Assembly: GCA_937959065.1 (NCBI GenBank)
Contig: CALGOI010000434.1
Coordinates: 1-24,003, forward strand
DNA length: 24,003 nt
Origin: an uncultured Ignavibacteriota bacterium
Lineage (GTDB): Bacteria > Bacteroidota > Ignavibacteria > Tepidaquicellales > Tepidaquicellaceae
Direction of reading: 5' to 3'
Shown here: positions 8,823 to 16,748 of the stretch, piece after piece
How positions within the stretch are numbered: position 1 is the stretch's first letter
Layout: each line of letters begins with the position of its first letter
Position numbers and translations under genes: made by a program
The notes under the pieces: generated by a model
What the model was told of the DNA's origin: nothing
Database searches by the model: none
The model's input: the letters and a program-made list of their open reading frames with translations, nothing else

Positions 8823-10484
8823 TTATTTTATGAGATTCATTTTCTTTGTCTGTGTAAATTCCCCTGATTGTAGTGTGTAGAAGTAAATTCCGCTCGAGAG
8901 CCCTGCCCCGTCGAAATTGTATTCGTATGTTCCTGCATTCATTGTTCCGTTTACCAGCTGTGCTACTTCCTTCCCGGACATGTCATAGATCTTCAGCGTA
9001 GTAATTCCTGCATCAGGAATCGAGAATGAGATCTTCGTTGACGGATTGAATGGGTTCGGATAGTTCTGCTTCAGCTCGTATCCCTCAGGGGAAGAGTTTG
9101 TGTTACCTGTAATATTTGTTACTACTTCAACATATTTTATTGTTGTTATGTCTTCATTATCTGTCGGGCCGTCGCTTACGCCTGTTACATATACGTTACC
9201 TGCAGCGTCCAGACCGAGTGCATATGCTTTTGAATCAATTGTAAGGTGTGAGCCTTCAAATCTTGCTTCCCAATCCTTTGCTCCTGATGATGTATACTTG
9301 AGTGTAAGGAAATCATATCTTGAACCGTGGTCCCTGCTCCATCCGGTTACATATACGTTACCCGATGCATCTACTTTAATGTCGTTTGCCCTGTCGTCAC
9401 CGTCCTCGGTATTATTGTACCTTGCTGTCCAAATAGTATCGCCCGATGATGAATATTTAATTGTAAGGTAGTCATGCGCCGATGAAATACCTTCGCTGAA
9501 TCCGGTTACGTAGATCTTGTCAGTTGCATCTACCACGATCTTCCTGGCCTCGTCATAACCCGAGTCCGTTCCGTTGAAAAGCTTAGCCCATACGATCGAA
9601 CCGAAAGGAGTGTACTTTATAGTCAGGTAATCGATTCCCATCATCGGTGATCCGGTATATTCCAGACCGCATACATACACCGCGCCTGAAACAGGGCTTA
9701 CTGCTATAGAGTTAGGCTTCCTTCCGCCAAATCCCGTTCCGGAGTAAAAGCTCTCAAATATTGTATCGCCGGATGCAGTGTATCCGACTGTGATTAAAAG
9801 GTCCATGAATCCCGGGGCAATGCTGTATCCGGTAACATAGATCGCTGAACCGTGTGCTGCTATTGCGGTAACGTGTTCACCGCCCCCCGGAATTGGTCTG
9901 TCAAAATATCTAACCCATCCGAATCCGCCCGACGGAGTGATCTTTAATGTGATGTAATCGAAGCTCTCACCCGGTACGGATGGACCGCTGCCGCCCACGT
10001 AAACATTTCCTGCTGCGTCGAGAGTAATGCAATATGGTGATTCAGTCATGTGCATTGCACCGTCATACCTATTTACCCATTTTGTCGTTCCGTCTGAACC
10101 GTACTTTATAGTAACGATGTCCGTAGCTGTTCCGACACCTTCGCTGTATCCTGTAACGTATACATTGGAAGAATCGTCGATGGCAATGTCCACTCCCCTG
10201 TCATCGCCGTGAGCCGGACCGTCATACTTCTTTGACCATAACAATGTGCCTGACGGACTGTACTTTAATGTAACGATATCCGCTAAACCCACGCTGTCGG
10301 AAAATCCGGTTACGTAAGAATTACCCGCGTGGTCTGTAACGATCGATTCTGCGTAATCGTAACCGTCCGCGGTTCCGTTGTACTGCTTAACCCAGCTTTC
10401 TGTCACCTGGGCATTTACTGATTGTGAAAAGAAAGAAATTACTGCTGCGAAAAAGATTGCTGTAAATGTTAATGCTGTTTTCAT
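8823..10484 (-). CDS. Secreted SBBP-repeat beta-propeller protein with T9SS type A sorting domain
   Basis: A 553-residue cargo protein of the type IX secretion system. It has a signal peptide ending at SVNA-Q. About eight SBBP-type repeats of roughly 50-55 residues follow, each with the pattern D-x-x-G-N-x-Y-V-T-G and then a 'TIKY...G...W...Y/F-x-G' strand set. The last ~85 residues form the sorting domain (KQNYPNPFNPST, IYDMSGKEVA, SSGIYFYTL, TKKMNLIK). SBBP repeats form propellers, but no ligand or enzyme activity is known for this arrangement. An AGGAG lies about 8 bp before the ATG, unusually Shine-Dalgarno-like for this lineage. It has its own terminator and a 300-bp upstream gap, so it is probably monocistronic. 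Confidence 0.93.
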   Translation of the reverse strand: MKTALTFTAIFFAAVISFFSQSVNAQVTESWVKQYNGTADGYDYAESIVTDHAGNSYVTGFSDSVGLADIVTLKYSPSGTLLWSKKYDGPAHGDDRGVDIAIDDSSNVYVTGYSEGVGTATDIVTIKYGSDGTTKWVNRYDGAMHMTESPYCITLDAAGNVYVGGSGPSVPGESFDYITLKITPSGGFGWVRYFDRPIPGGGEHVTAIAAHGSAIYVTGYSIAPGFMDLLITVGYTASGDTIFESFYSGTGFGGRKPNSIAVSPVSGAVYVCGLEYTGSPMMGIDYLTIKYTPFGSIVWAKLFNGTDSGYDEARKIVVDATDKIYVTGFSEGISSAHDYLTIKYSSSGDTIWTARYNNTEDGDDRANDIKVDASGNVYVTGWSRDHGSRYDFLTLKYTSSGAKDWEARFEGSHLTIDSKAYALGLDAAGNVYVTGVSDGPTDNEDITTIKYVEVVTNITGNTNSSPEGYELKQNYPNPFNPSTKISFSIPDAGITTLKIYDMSGKEVAQLVNGTMNAGTYEYNFDGAGLSSGIYFYTLQSGEFTQTKKMNLIK

Positions 10485-10634
10485 TTTTTGTTTCTCCTGT
10501 TTTTTTGTTTAAATGAATTGTTAATCATTTACCTGTAATCTATTCCGTTTTATTATCGGAAAACTTATCAGTAAACAAGAAAACAGTGAGCAGGGGAGTA
10601 AACTATTGGAAATATAGTAATATAGCAATTTATC

Positions 10635-10654
10635 ATTCCCGCGGAAGCGGGAAT
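10635..10654. repeat. REP-like palindrome (ATTCCCGC-GGAA-GCGGGAAT)
   Basis: An 8-bp perfect stem with a 4-nt loop lies in the 302-bp gap between the SBBP gene and the TerC gene. It is followed by TCTAGAGAGA. This matches the widespread 'TCATTCCCGCG-AAGCGGGAATCTA' intergenic repeat known from many bacteria, whose spurious translation reads LDSRFRGNDK. It is probably a dispersed non-coding repeat. Apart from this and the terminator at 10718-10770 I see nothing else in the gap. Confidence 0.7.
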
Positions 10655-10717
10655 CTAGAGAGATAATTTGTACTAATTGATTAATGTTATTGTTTTGGGG
10701 TAATTCAACCGTTTTTA

Positions 10718-10770
10718 ACAAAAACGACCCTTTTTCACTCAAAAATGAGCTAAAACGGGTCGATTTTTGT
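10718..10770 (-). terminator. Terminator of the TerC-family gene, with nested inner hairpin
   Basis: On the minus strand, arms at 10757-10770 and 10718-10730 pair over 13 bp with one bulged base (core GACCC/GGGTC). The loop contains a second small stem (CTCA 10738-10741, TGAG 10746-10749) and an A-tract/T-tract pair that extends the helix. A T-rich tail (TTTTTGTT) follows. It begins 17 bp past the terC stop. Confidence 0.8.
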
Positions 10771-10786
10771 AAAAAATGATGTAAAA

Positions 10787-11710
10787 TTAATCTTTTTGAG
10801 GTTCTTTCAATATCAAGGAAAATGCGATCGTTGCTGAAAGAGTTAAGACAATAAATCCAAGAGAATATTCGATCGGTATATGATACCAGTCGGATATCAT
10901 CATTTTAATTCCAACAAAGATAAGGATAACTGCCAGCCCGATATTCAGAAATCTGAAATACTTCATTATTCCGGCTAGAGCGAAGTATAATGCCCGTAGT
11001 CCAAGTATCGCAAAAATATTTGATGAGTAAACAATGAATGGATCTTTTGAAATCGCCAGGATAGCAGGAATAGAGTCGACCGCAAAAATCAGGTCGGTTG
11101 TTTCAATAACAATTAATACCAGCAGGAGAGGCGTACCAAACAGGCGTCCTCTTTTCCTGGTGAATAATTTATCTCCGTCATATTCTTTAAGAATCGGGAT
11201 GATTTTTTGAATCAGCTTTAAAACCGGGTTTTTACCCGGGGTGACTTTGGTTTCTTCTTTTTGTAAAGCCAGCTTAATACCGGTAAAGATCAGAAACGCT
11301 CCGAACACGAAAATTATCCAGTCGAATTGATTTATTAATGCTACTCCCAGAGCGATAAAGATTCCTCTCATAATTAATGCGCCCATTATTCCCCAAAACA
11401 ACACTTTATGCTGGTATTTCGGGTTGACTTTAAAATATTCAAAAATGATAATGAATACAAAAATATTATCTACGCTAAGGGATTTTTCGATCAGGTATCC
11501 CGATAGAAACTGGAGCGCGAGTTTTTGCCCAAGATAAAAATAAATCCCGGCATTAAAGATCAGTGCTAAACCGATCCAAACACAACTCCAGATTATCGCT
11601 TCTTTTAATCTTACTTCATGTGCTTTCCTGTTTAAAACTCCAAGGTCAATGATCAGCATTATTGCGATTAATACAATGAATACTGTCCATGCAATAAAAG
11701 ATGTGTCCAT
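10787..11710 (-). CDS. TerC/Alx-family integral membrane protein (probable metal-ion exporter)
   Basis: A 307-residue polytopic inner-membrane protein with about eight to nine hydrophobic segments. The TerC signature is clear: SLSVDNIFVF near residue 80, GIMGALIMRG, then IETTDLIFAVDSIPAI and SNIFAILGLRALYF, with the conserved membrane acidic residues in place. Alx and MeeF/MeeY relatives export Mn2+ and help metallate secreted enzymes, so metal export is the likely role; tellurite resistance is only the historical name. The gene diverges from the DedA gene. No yybP-ykoY-type manganese riboswitch fits in the short leader. Confidence 0.93.
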   Translation of the reverse strand: MDTSFIAWTVFIVLIAIMLIIDLGVLNRKAHEVRLKEAIIWSCVWIGLALIFNAGIYFYLGQKLALQFLSGYLIEKSLSVDNIFVFIIIFEYFKVNPKYQHKVLFWGIMGALIMRGIFIALGVALINQFDWIIFVFGAFLIFTGIKLALQKEETKVTPGKNPVLKLIQKIIPILKEYDGDKLFTRKRGRLFGTPLLLVLIVIETTDLIFAVDSIPAILAISKDPFIVYSSNIFAILGLRALYFALAGIMKYFRFLNIGLAVILIFVGIKMMISDWYHIPIEYSLGFIVLTLSATIAFSLILKEPQKD

Positions 11711-11727
11711 AAAATGATTTTACTTTG

Positions 11728-11735
11728 CAAAAATA
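11728..11735 (-). promoter_or_regulatory. Candidate Bacteroidetes-type -7 box for the TerC gene
   Basis: On the minus strand this reads TATTTTTG, an exact match to TAnnTTTG, 18 bp before the ATG. No good -33 TTTG is seen at the usual distance, so this is only a candidate. It implies a very short leader. Confidence 0.4.
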
Positions 11736-11835
11736 TGGGGAATTTTGACCATTAACTATATCAAATATTTTCTTAGAAAATTTATTGCATATTTAATTGA
11801 GAATAGATGATGGAATTTGTTTGAAAATTTTTTCT

Positions 11836-12474
11836 ATGGAAATGTTTACGGATTTTTTTACCCGCTTAGGTAATCTCGAAGAGCTTATCAAATGGGGCGG
11901 CTTACTTGTTCTCACAATTATAATTTTTGCGGAAACAGGTATTCTGGCGGGATTTTTCCTTCCGGGTGACTCACTTCTTTTAACCGCCGGGCTACTTGCC
12001 TCCCAGGGAATAATCGATATATACGGAATTCTTTTCTTCTTAACATCTGCAGCTATTGCAGGTGACAGCTTCGGGTACTGGATTGGAATTAAAACCGGTC
12101 CCCGGATCTTTAAAAAAGAAAAGTCTCTGTTTTTCGCCAAAGATCATCTTATAAAGGCAGCTGAATTTTATAAAAAATACGGCGGGAAAACGATAATACT
12201 CGCCAGGTTTATTCCATTTGCAAGGACATTTGTGCCGGTAATTGCAGGTGCCGCAAAAATGGAATACAGATCATTTCTTTTCTTCAATGTTGCGGGTGGA
12301 ATAATCTGGGTATTTTCCCTTTCATTACTTGGCTACTTTTTCGGCGACATTCCGGTTGTTAAAAACAATTTTGAATACGTTATTATCGGAGTGATAGCAT
12401 TATCATTATTCCCGGTCTTTAAAACGGGAATAAAAATATATTTATCCAGGCGAAAGAAGCCGGTAGCAATGTAA
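11836..12474 (+). CDS. DedA-family (SNARE-associated/VTT) membrane protein
   Basis: A 213-residue polytopic membrane protein. Family landmarks are the re-entrant/acidic segment FAETGILAGFFLPGDSLLLTAG and the proton-coupled motif RFIPFARTFVPVIAGAAKM, followed by a Gly-rich helix (GGIIWVFSLSLLGYFFG). DedA proteins flip polyprenyl phosphate or phospholipids and affect membrane potential; which lipid this one handles is not visible. The frame is open to a TTG at 11797, but the ATG at 11836 gives the usual short N-terminus before the first helix (an ATG at 11842 is also possible). It converges on mnmG with a 25-bp gap. Confidence 0.92.
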   Translation: MEMFTDFFTRLGNLEELIKWGGLLVLTIIIFAETGILAGFFLPGDSLLLTAGLLASQGIIDIYGILFFLTSAAIAGDSFGYWIGIKTGPRIFKKEKSLFFAKDHLIKAAEFYKKYGGKTIILARFIPFARTFVPVIAGAAKMEYRSFLFFNVAGGIIWVFSLSLLGYFFGDIPVVKNNFEYVIIGVIALSLFPVFKTGIKIYLSRRKKPVAM

Positions 12475-12499
12475 TCAATTAAAATTATTGAGGGGAAAT

Positions 12500-14404
12500 C
12501 TACCCTCTCATATAAACCATAATAGCCGATATATCGGACGGTCTTACTCCGGCGATTCTTGATGCCTGGCCTATGGAGTGGGGCTTGATTTTGGACAGCT
12601 TTTCGGCGGCTTCAGCTGAGAGGGATCGTATCCTTCCATAATCGAAAGAATCGGGAATATTTATACTCTCATTCTTTTCAAAGTGCTCGACTTGCTCCAC
12701 CTGTCTTTTGATATAGCTCTCGTATTTCACCTGTATCTCGAGCTGCTCTACTGCTTCCGGATTGACGGAGATCGTACGCAGGAGCGGAATCTCTGTGAAG
12801 CCGGGGAGACTCAGCACGTCGGCCAGCTTTACCTCATGACGGCGGAGTATCGACGCCAGAATTTCACCGCCATTTACACTACTGCTGCCGAGACTCTCCA
12901 GGTATGCGTTGATTGATTTCGGGCTCACTGTGACGGAGTTCACGTACGCGAGTCCCTCTCCGACTAATTTTTTCTTGTCGCGCATTTTTTCCACGAGATC
13001 TTTTTCGATCAGTCCGAGCTCAAATCCTTTTTCCATTAATCTCAGATCGGCGTTATCCTGTCTGAGGAGTAATCTGTATTCGGCGGATGAAGTGAACATT
13101 CTGTAGGGTTCATCCGGATTTTTATTAATGAGGTCATCCGCTAAAACCCCCATATAGGCTTCGCTTCGTTTAAGTATGAACGGCTCTTTTTCTGATAATT
13201 TAAGCGCGGCATTTACTCCGGCGATAAACCCCTGTGCGGCAGCTTCCTCGTAACCGCTTGTCCCGTTTATCTGTCCGGCAGTGTATAATCCGCTCACGAG
13301 CTTAGTCTCAAATGTTGCATTCACCTGGTATGTAGGGAAGAAATCATATTCCACCGCGTAACCTCTTTTAACTATCTTCACATTTTCCAGCCCGGGAATT
13401 GTACGGGCGGCTTTTTCCTGTACGTCCAGAGGTAGACTGGTGGAGAAGCCGTTCATATAGATAGTCTCTCCGCCGAGTGTCTCCGGCTCCAGGAATATCT
13501 GGTGGCGGGGCTTATCGGAGAAGCGGGATATCTTATCTTCGATCGAAGGACAGTAACGTGGACCGGCACCTTTTATTCGCCCGGTGAACATAGGTGAGTC
13601 CTCGAATCCCGTGCGTAAAATTTCGTGAGTATCCTGATTAGTATAAGTAATGAAACACTGAACCTGTTCACGGTACGGGAATCCGCCATTTGTCCTATGT
13701 GAAAATGGTTTTGGGTTTTCATCGCCTGATTGCGGCTCGGTCACGGAGAAATCTATGGTATTAATATCCAATCGCGGGGGAGTGCCCGTTTTTAAGCGTC
13801 CGGTCTTAAACCCAAGCCCGATAAGGGATTCAGACAACCCGGTCGCGGCTTTTTCACCCAATCGTCCACCTGCTTCCTGTGTATGTCCTGTGTGCATTAT
13901 CGCATTCAGAAAAGTACCGGATGTAATTATCACAGACTTACAATCTATCTCGTATCCTAATCCTGTTCGGATTCCTTTTACTTTGTATTTGTATTTTTCG
14001 TCTGAATGAGAGATCTTATCGGTTAGTAGTTCGACTACCATATCCTGAATCAATTCTATACCGGGAGTGTTCTTCACCAGCTCAGCTGCAGCAATCGAAT
14101 ACAGATCTTTATCCGATTGGCATCTCGGTGACCAGACCGCGGGGCCTTTGGATTTGTTCAGCATCTTGAATTGTATGCCGGTCTTGTCGGCTAGAATTCC
14201 CATCACTCCGCCTAGCGCATCTATCTCACGGACGAGATGTCCTTTGGCTGTTCCGCCGATGGCGGGGTTACAGCTCATCCGTCCGATAGCGTCGAGGTCC
14301 ATCGTTACCATGCCCACGGAAAATCCCATTCGGGCGGAAGCCACGGCAGCTTCGATACCTGCGTGCCCTGCTCCAATAACAATTATGTCGTAAGATTTTC
14401 GCAT
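12500..14404 (-). CDS. mnmG: tRNA uridine-5-carboxymethylaminomethyl modification enzyme MnmG (GidA)
   Basis: With MnmE, MnmG installs the (carboxymethyl)aminomethyl group on U34 of certain tRNAs, using FAD and NADH in the cytoplasm. All family blocks are present: the FAD-binding IGAGHAGIEAA at the N-terminus, the GTFLNA segment, KTGTPPRLD, PRYCPSIEDKI-RF, GLYTAGQINGTSGYEEAA, SSAEYRLLLRQDNADLRL, and the C-terminal MnmE/tRNA-binding end (YESYIKRQ, IGQASRIAGVRPSDI). The ATG at 14404 gives 634 residues, the normal length, and starts right before the FAD fold. An upstream TTG at 14440 would add 12 residues running through a palindrome, which I reject. mnmE is not in the window. In many bacteria this gene lies near oriC, which fits the parS-like site upstream. 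Confidence 0.97.
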   Translation of the reverse strand: MRKSYDIIVIGAGHAGIEAAVASARMGFSVGMVTMDLDAIGRMSCNPAIGGTAKGHLVREIDALGGVMGILADKTGIQFKMLNKSKGPAVWSPRCQSDKDLYSIAAAELVKNTPGIELIQDMVVELLTDKISHSDEKYKYKVKGIRTGLGYEIDCKSVIITSGTFLNAIMHTGHTQEAGGRLGEKAATGLSESLIGLGFKTGRLKTGTPPRLDINTIDFSVTEPQSGDENPKPFSHRTNGGFPYREQVQCFITYTNQDTHEILRTGFEDSPMFTGRIKGAGPRYCPSIEDKISRFSDKPRHQIFLEPETLGGETIYMNGFSTSLPLDVQEKAARTIPGLENVKIVKRGYAVEYDFFPTYQVNATFETKLVSGLYTAGQINGTSGYEEAAAQGFIAGVNAALKLSEKEPFILKRSEAYMGVLADDLINKNPDEPYRMFTSSAEYRLLLRQDNADLRLMEKGFELGLIEKDLVEKMRDKKKLVGEGLAYVNSVTVSPKSINAYLESLGSSSVNGGEILASILRRHEVKLADVLSLPGFTEIPLLRTISVNPEAVEQLEIQVKYESYIKRQVEQVEHFEKNESINIPDSFDYGRIRSLSAEAAEKLSKIKPHSIGQASRIAGVRPSDISAIMVYMRG

Positions 14405-14412
14405 AAGTTTAT

Positions 14413-14433
14413 AGGCGACGTCACGTGATGTCA
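14413..14433. promoter_or_regulatory. Dyad centred on TCACGTGA immediately upstream of mnmG
   Basis: The 16-bp block GACGTCACGTGATGTC (14418-14433) is symmetric at 14 of 16 positions and lies 14-29 bp upstream of the mnmG ATG, between the candidate -7 box and the start codon. Its core equals the parS core (TCACGTGA), but its flanks do not match parS. It could be an operator for mnmG or a weak ParB-binding site. Confidence 0.4.
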
Positions 14434-14449
14434 CATTCAATTAAGGAAA

Positions 14450-14457
14450 CAAAAATA
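14450..14457 (-). promoter_or_regulatory. Candidate Bacteroidetes-type -7 box for mnmG
   Basis: The minus strand reads TATTTTTG, an exact TAnnTTTG match 46 bp before the ATG. A transcript from here would carry the TCACGTGA dyad in its short leader. A convincing -33 element is not visible. Confidence 0.4.
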
Positions 14458-14585
14458 CATTATATCTGAATATATTTCTATGCAAATTCAGTTGCTAACC
14501 CTATGTAAAATAGTTGTAATTTTACTAAATATAGAAATAACAGTATAATAGCATCCTTATAACTGTAATAACAGCACTTATGTAC

Positions 14586-14601
14586 TGTTTCACGTGCAAC
14601 A
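14586..14601. promoter_or_regulatory. parS: parS-like centromere site (ParB binding)
   Basis: TGTTTCACGTGCAACA differs at one position from the near-universal chromosomal parS palindrome TGTTTCACGTGAAACA. Read on the minus strand (TGTTGCACGTGAAACA) it fits the Bacillus subtilis consensus TGTTNCACGTGAAACA exactly. It lies in the AT-rich gap between mnmG and the beta-CASP gene, outside any coding region. parS sites cluster near oriC, as does gidA/mnmG in many bacteria. parA and parB are not in the window, so function is inferred from the site alone. I found no convincing DnaA boxes in the same gap. Confidence 0.75.
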
Positions 14602-14632
14602 AAAAATTAACGGATAATACTTAATAGATTGG

Positions 14633-14668
14633 GATTGCCGCGCTTCACTTCGTTTCGCTCGCAATGAC
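14633..14668. repeat. Dispersed intergenic repeat (GATTGCCGCGCTTC...CGCAATGAC type)
   Basis: This 36-bp block has outer arms ATTGC/GCAAT and an interior made of TTC-rich half-repeats (CTTCACTTCGTTTCGCTCG). It matches a non-coding repeat seen in many bacterial genomes, often in the reverse form TCATTGCGAGCGAAACGAAG. It sits about 32 bp after the parS-like site and 26 bp before the beta-CASP start. It is unlikely to be coding. Confidence 0.65.
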
Positions 14669-14694
14669 AATATAGGATAATACAACTTTTAAAT

Positions 14695-16062
14695 TTGACC
14701 ATAACATTTAAAGCGCTTGGCGGGGGAGATGAGATCGGGGCTAACTCCTACCTGCTTGATATAGACGGGGAAAAGATCGTACTGGACTGCGGACTTCATC
14801 CGCGGAAATCCGGTCCGGAGATGTTTCCCGATTATGAGTCAATAGCTAATGAGGTGATCCATCACTGTATCATTTCACATGCTCATAATGACCATATCGG
14901 AGCGCTGCCATATTTCCTTAAGCTGTTTCCGTACGCTAAAGTATACTCCACACGCCCGACATTATCCATTGCTGAGATAACGCTGGGGAATACCGTCTTT
15001 CTGATGGAGAGGGAATTCGAGGGAATCTGGGATAAATCCTATATTAAGTATTATACCGAGGAAATGCTGAATCTTATCCCCATGATAATGAAACAGCATC
15101 ATTTCAATGAGGAAGTGAATCTCTCGGAAGATATCTCATTTGAATTCCATCACGCGGGGCATATTCTTGGGGCTGCAGGAGTAATGCTGAAGGTTAAGGA
15201 AGGATCCGATATTCGGAAGATATATTATACCGGGGATTTTTCCTCCAGGGATCAGAGGCTGATAAAAGGTGGAAAGTTACCCACCGAGCATGTAGATATC
15301 CTTATCACGGAATGCACTAATGGGGAATCCGAGGAGATTCCGAGATATGAATCACAGGATAAGCTTCTCGCCAGGTTCATAAATGAGGTGATCGGGCAGG
15401 GAGGTTCGGTCCTGATCCCAGTATTTGCGCTGGGTAAATCTCAGGAATTTCTGAAGCGGGTATCGGACATGATGGAGAAGAATCAGATCCCAAATGTACC
15501 GATCTATTACAGCTCACTTTCTAAGGCATTGAATAATGTCTATGATGATTTCAACTATGATGATAACCGGGTCGAGCAGGGATTTAAATTAGGCGGACTG
15601 GAATTCAACCGGCTGAGGAGGAGCGATTTCACGCGGGGTGAATTTTACAAAAAGCCATCGATCATTTTGGCGACGAGCGGGATGGTGATCGAAGGAACGG
15701 GATCGTACAGGATCGCCAAGCACATTCTTCCGATGAGAAATTTCGGGATTGCGATGTGCGGATATTGTGATCCGGCGACACCGGGCTACAGAATAAAAAA
15801 TGCAAAGAGGGGTGACAGGATATATCTGGACAGCTTCGGGATAGACGAGGTAAATGTGAAATGCAGCATCGAAAATTTCAGGTACACCTCACACGCCACC
15901 CCGGATGAAATAATGTTTCTCGTGAAACAAATGAACCCTAAGAAGGTGGTGCTGGTGCACGGGGATGAAGGCGCAATTGATACAATAGGACACAATATAT
16001 TGTCTCAATTCCCGCATATTAAAGTTCAAGCAGTAGAAAAAGGGAAAAATTACGTTTTATAG
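14695..16062 (+). CDS. Beta-CASP MBL-fold ribonuclease-like protein
   Basis: A 455-residue MBL/beta-CASP protein, probably a metal-dependent RNA-processing nuclease of the CPSF-73-like bacterial group. Zinc ligands are HAHNDH at 62-67, His156 in HHAGHILGAA and Asp181 in YYTGDFS. The beta-CASP motifs follow: Glu206 in ITECTNG (motif A), His400 in YTSHATPDE (motif B) and His422 in VLVHGDEGA (motif C). GYCDPATPGY replaces the usual GYQAEGTPGR. All catalytic residues look intact. The start is a TTG; an in-frame stop lies 10 codons upstream and no ATG falls between, and the next ATG (residue 43) would delete the first strands of the MBL fold. The target RNA is unknown. Confidence 0.92.
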   Translation: MTITFKALGGGDEIGANSYLLDIDGEKIVLDCGLHPRKSGPEMFPDYESIANEVIHHCIISHAHNDHIGALPYFLKLFPYAKVYSTRPTLSIAEITLGNTVFLMEREFEGIWDKSYIKYYTEEMLNLIPMIMKQHHFNEEVNLSEDISFEFHHAGHILGAAGVMLKVKEGSDIRKIYYTGDFSSRDQRLIKGGKLPTEHVDILITECTNGESEEIPRYESQDKLLARFINEVIGQGGSVLIPVFALGKSQEFLKRVSDMMEKNQIPNVPIYYSSLSKALNNVYDDFNYDDNRVEQGFKLGGLEFNRLRRSDFTRGEFYKKPSIILATSGMVIEGTGSYRIAKHILPMRNFGIAMCGYCDPATPGYRIKNAKRGDRIYLDSFGIDEVNVKCSIENFRYTSHATPDEIMFLVKQMNPKKVVLVHGDEGAIDTIGHNILSQFPHIKVQAVEKGKNYVL

Positions 16063-16115
16063 TATCAGTTAGGTATTTTAATGTATCATTTTAATAGTAT
16101 GATAAAACAGCACTT

Positions 16116-16658
16116 ATGGATGTAATTTGGTATTCTGCACAAGAGAAATTTAATCCGGCTGAATTAGGTGGTGAAGTAAATTGGAAAAACTGGTTTTCAG
16201 ACTTGCCACAGGTTAGAGAGACCGTAACATTTGACGGAATGTTATGCCCGGATTTTAGTTTTGAAAAAGAAGATGAAGATTGGAATTATATGGTTATATT
16301 TGAAGATCAATTAACAGACATTTACATGAGCCCTGAAGTATTTTTAAAAAGAAATATTGACCTGGAAAAATTTAATTTACTTGCCTGCATAAAAGAACCA
16401 TGTGATAATGATCGAACCATGCTTGAGAAAGATTATGAATTTATCGGATATGATCTAATGGATAAAAAATTTATAGCAAGCGCGATAACTAATTGCGGAG
16501 GTTTTTACGATGTATATTCCAGAACTGATATTAACGAATATGGAATTTTTACCGACAGGGATTTTGCATATAAAATCCGGGATGAACTTTACAAAATGCA
16601 TCCGGAGGAACCTCATGCGGATTGTTATGTTATTGAAATCTGGAGAATGAAAAGTTGA
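16116..16658 (+). CDS. Uncharacterised protein
   Basis: I do not recognise a named family. The 180-residue product has no signal peptide or membrane segment. It is acidic and rich in aromatic residues. The C-terminal half (LEKDYEFIGYDLMDKKFIASAITNCGG, then NEYGIF, AYKIRDEL, HADCYVIEIWR) looks like a conserved domain that I recall from unnamed bacterial proteins. Some proteins of that general look sit in toxin-immunity neighbourhoods, but nothing here proves that. It starts an AT-rich group of poorly known genes, 53 bp after the beta-CASP gene. Its stop codon lies inside the left arm of an inverted repeat. Confidence 0.8.
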   Translation: MDVIWYSAQEKFNPAELGGEVNWKNWFSDLPQVRETVTFDGMLCPDFSFEKEDEDWNYMVIFEDQLTDIYMSPEVFLKRNIDLEKFNLLACIKEPCDNDRTMLEKDYEFIGYDLMDKKFIASAITNCGGFYDVYSRTDINEYGIFTDRDFAYKIRDELYKMHPEEPHADCYVIEIWRMKS

Positions 16659-16707
16659 CGATTAGTTGACGTTCAATCACGTCAGCACATTCTTGCAATC
16701 GTCAACT
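16653..16707. repeat. Nested inverted and direct repeats overlapping the stop of the preceding gene
   Basis: AGTTGACGATT (16653-16663) is exactly inverted as AATCGTCAACT (16697-16707). Between them lie a second direct copy of AGTTGACG (16664-16671) and an inner hairpin TGACGT-6 nt-ACGTCA (16667-16684). The right arm can therefore pair with either AGTTGACG copy. No T-tract follows, so it is not a classical terminator. It could be an mRNA-stabilising or attenuator-like structure. Confidence 0.8.
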
Positions 16708-16748
16708 AAAATTTAAATATTTAAAAGTTTGCAAAGCTCAATTTCACA

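Noticed and set aside
10521..10742. Minus-strand 73-codon ORF with LDSRFRGNDK
   Set aside because: This peptide is the usual artefact of translating a REP-like palindrome; the ORF also runs through the terminator region.
11711..11835. Manganese (yybP-ykoY) riboswitch before the TerC gene
   Set aside because: The intergenic region is short and AT-rich and lacks the conserved paired elements of that riboswitch.
12490..12507. GAGGG/CCCTC hairpin between dedA and mnmG as a shared terminator
   Set aside because: Only 5 bp, overlaps the mnmG stop and has no T-tract on either side.
14405..14694. Possible oriC in the AT-rich gap next to mnmG
   Set aside because: I found no convincing DnaA boxes (TTATCCACA-like) and no dnaA; only the parS-like site is supported.
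14690..14697. TAAATTTG resembling a -7 promoter box
   Set aside because: It ends in the TTG start codon of the beta-CASP gene, so a transcript from it would lose the start; probably chance in AT-rich DNA.
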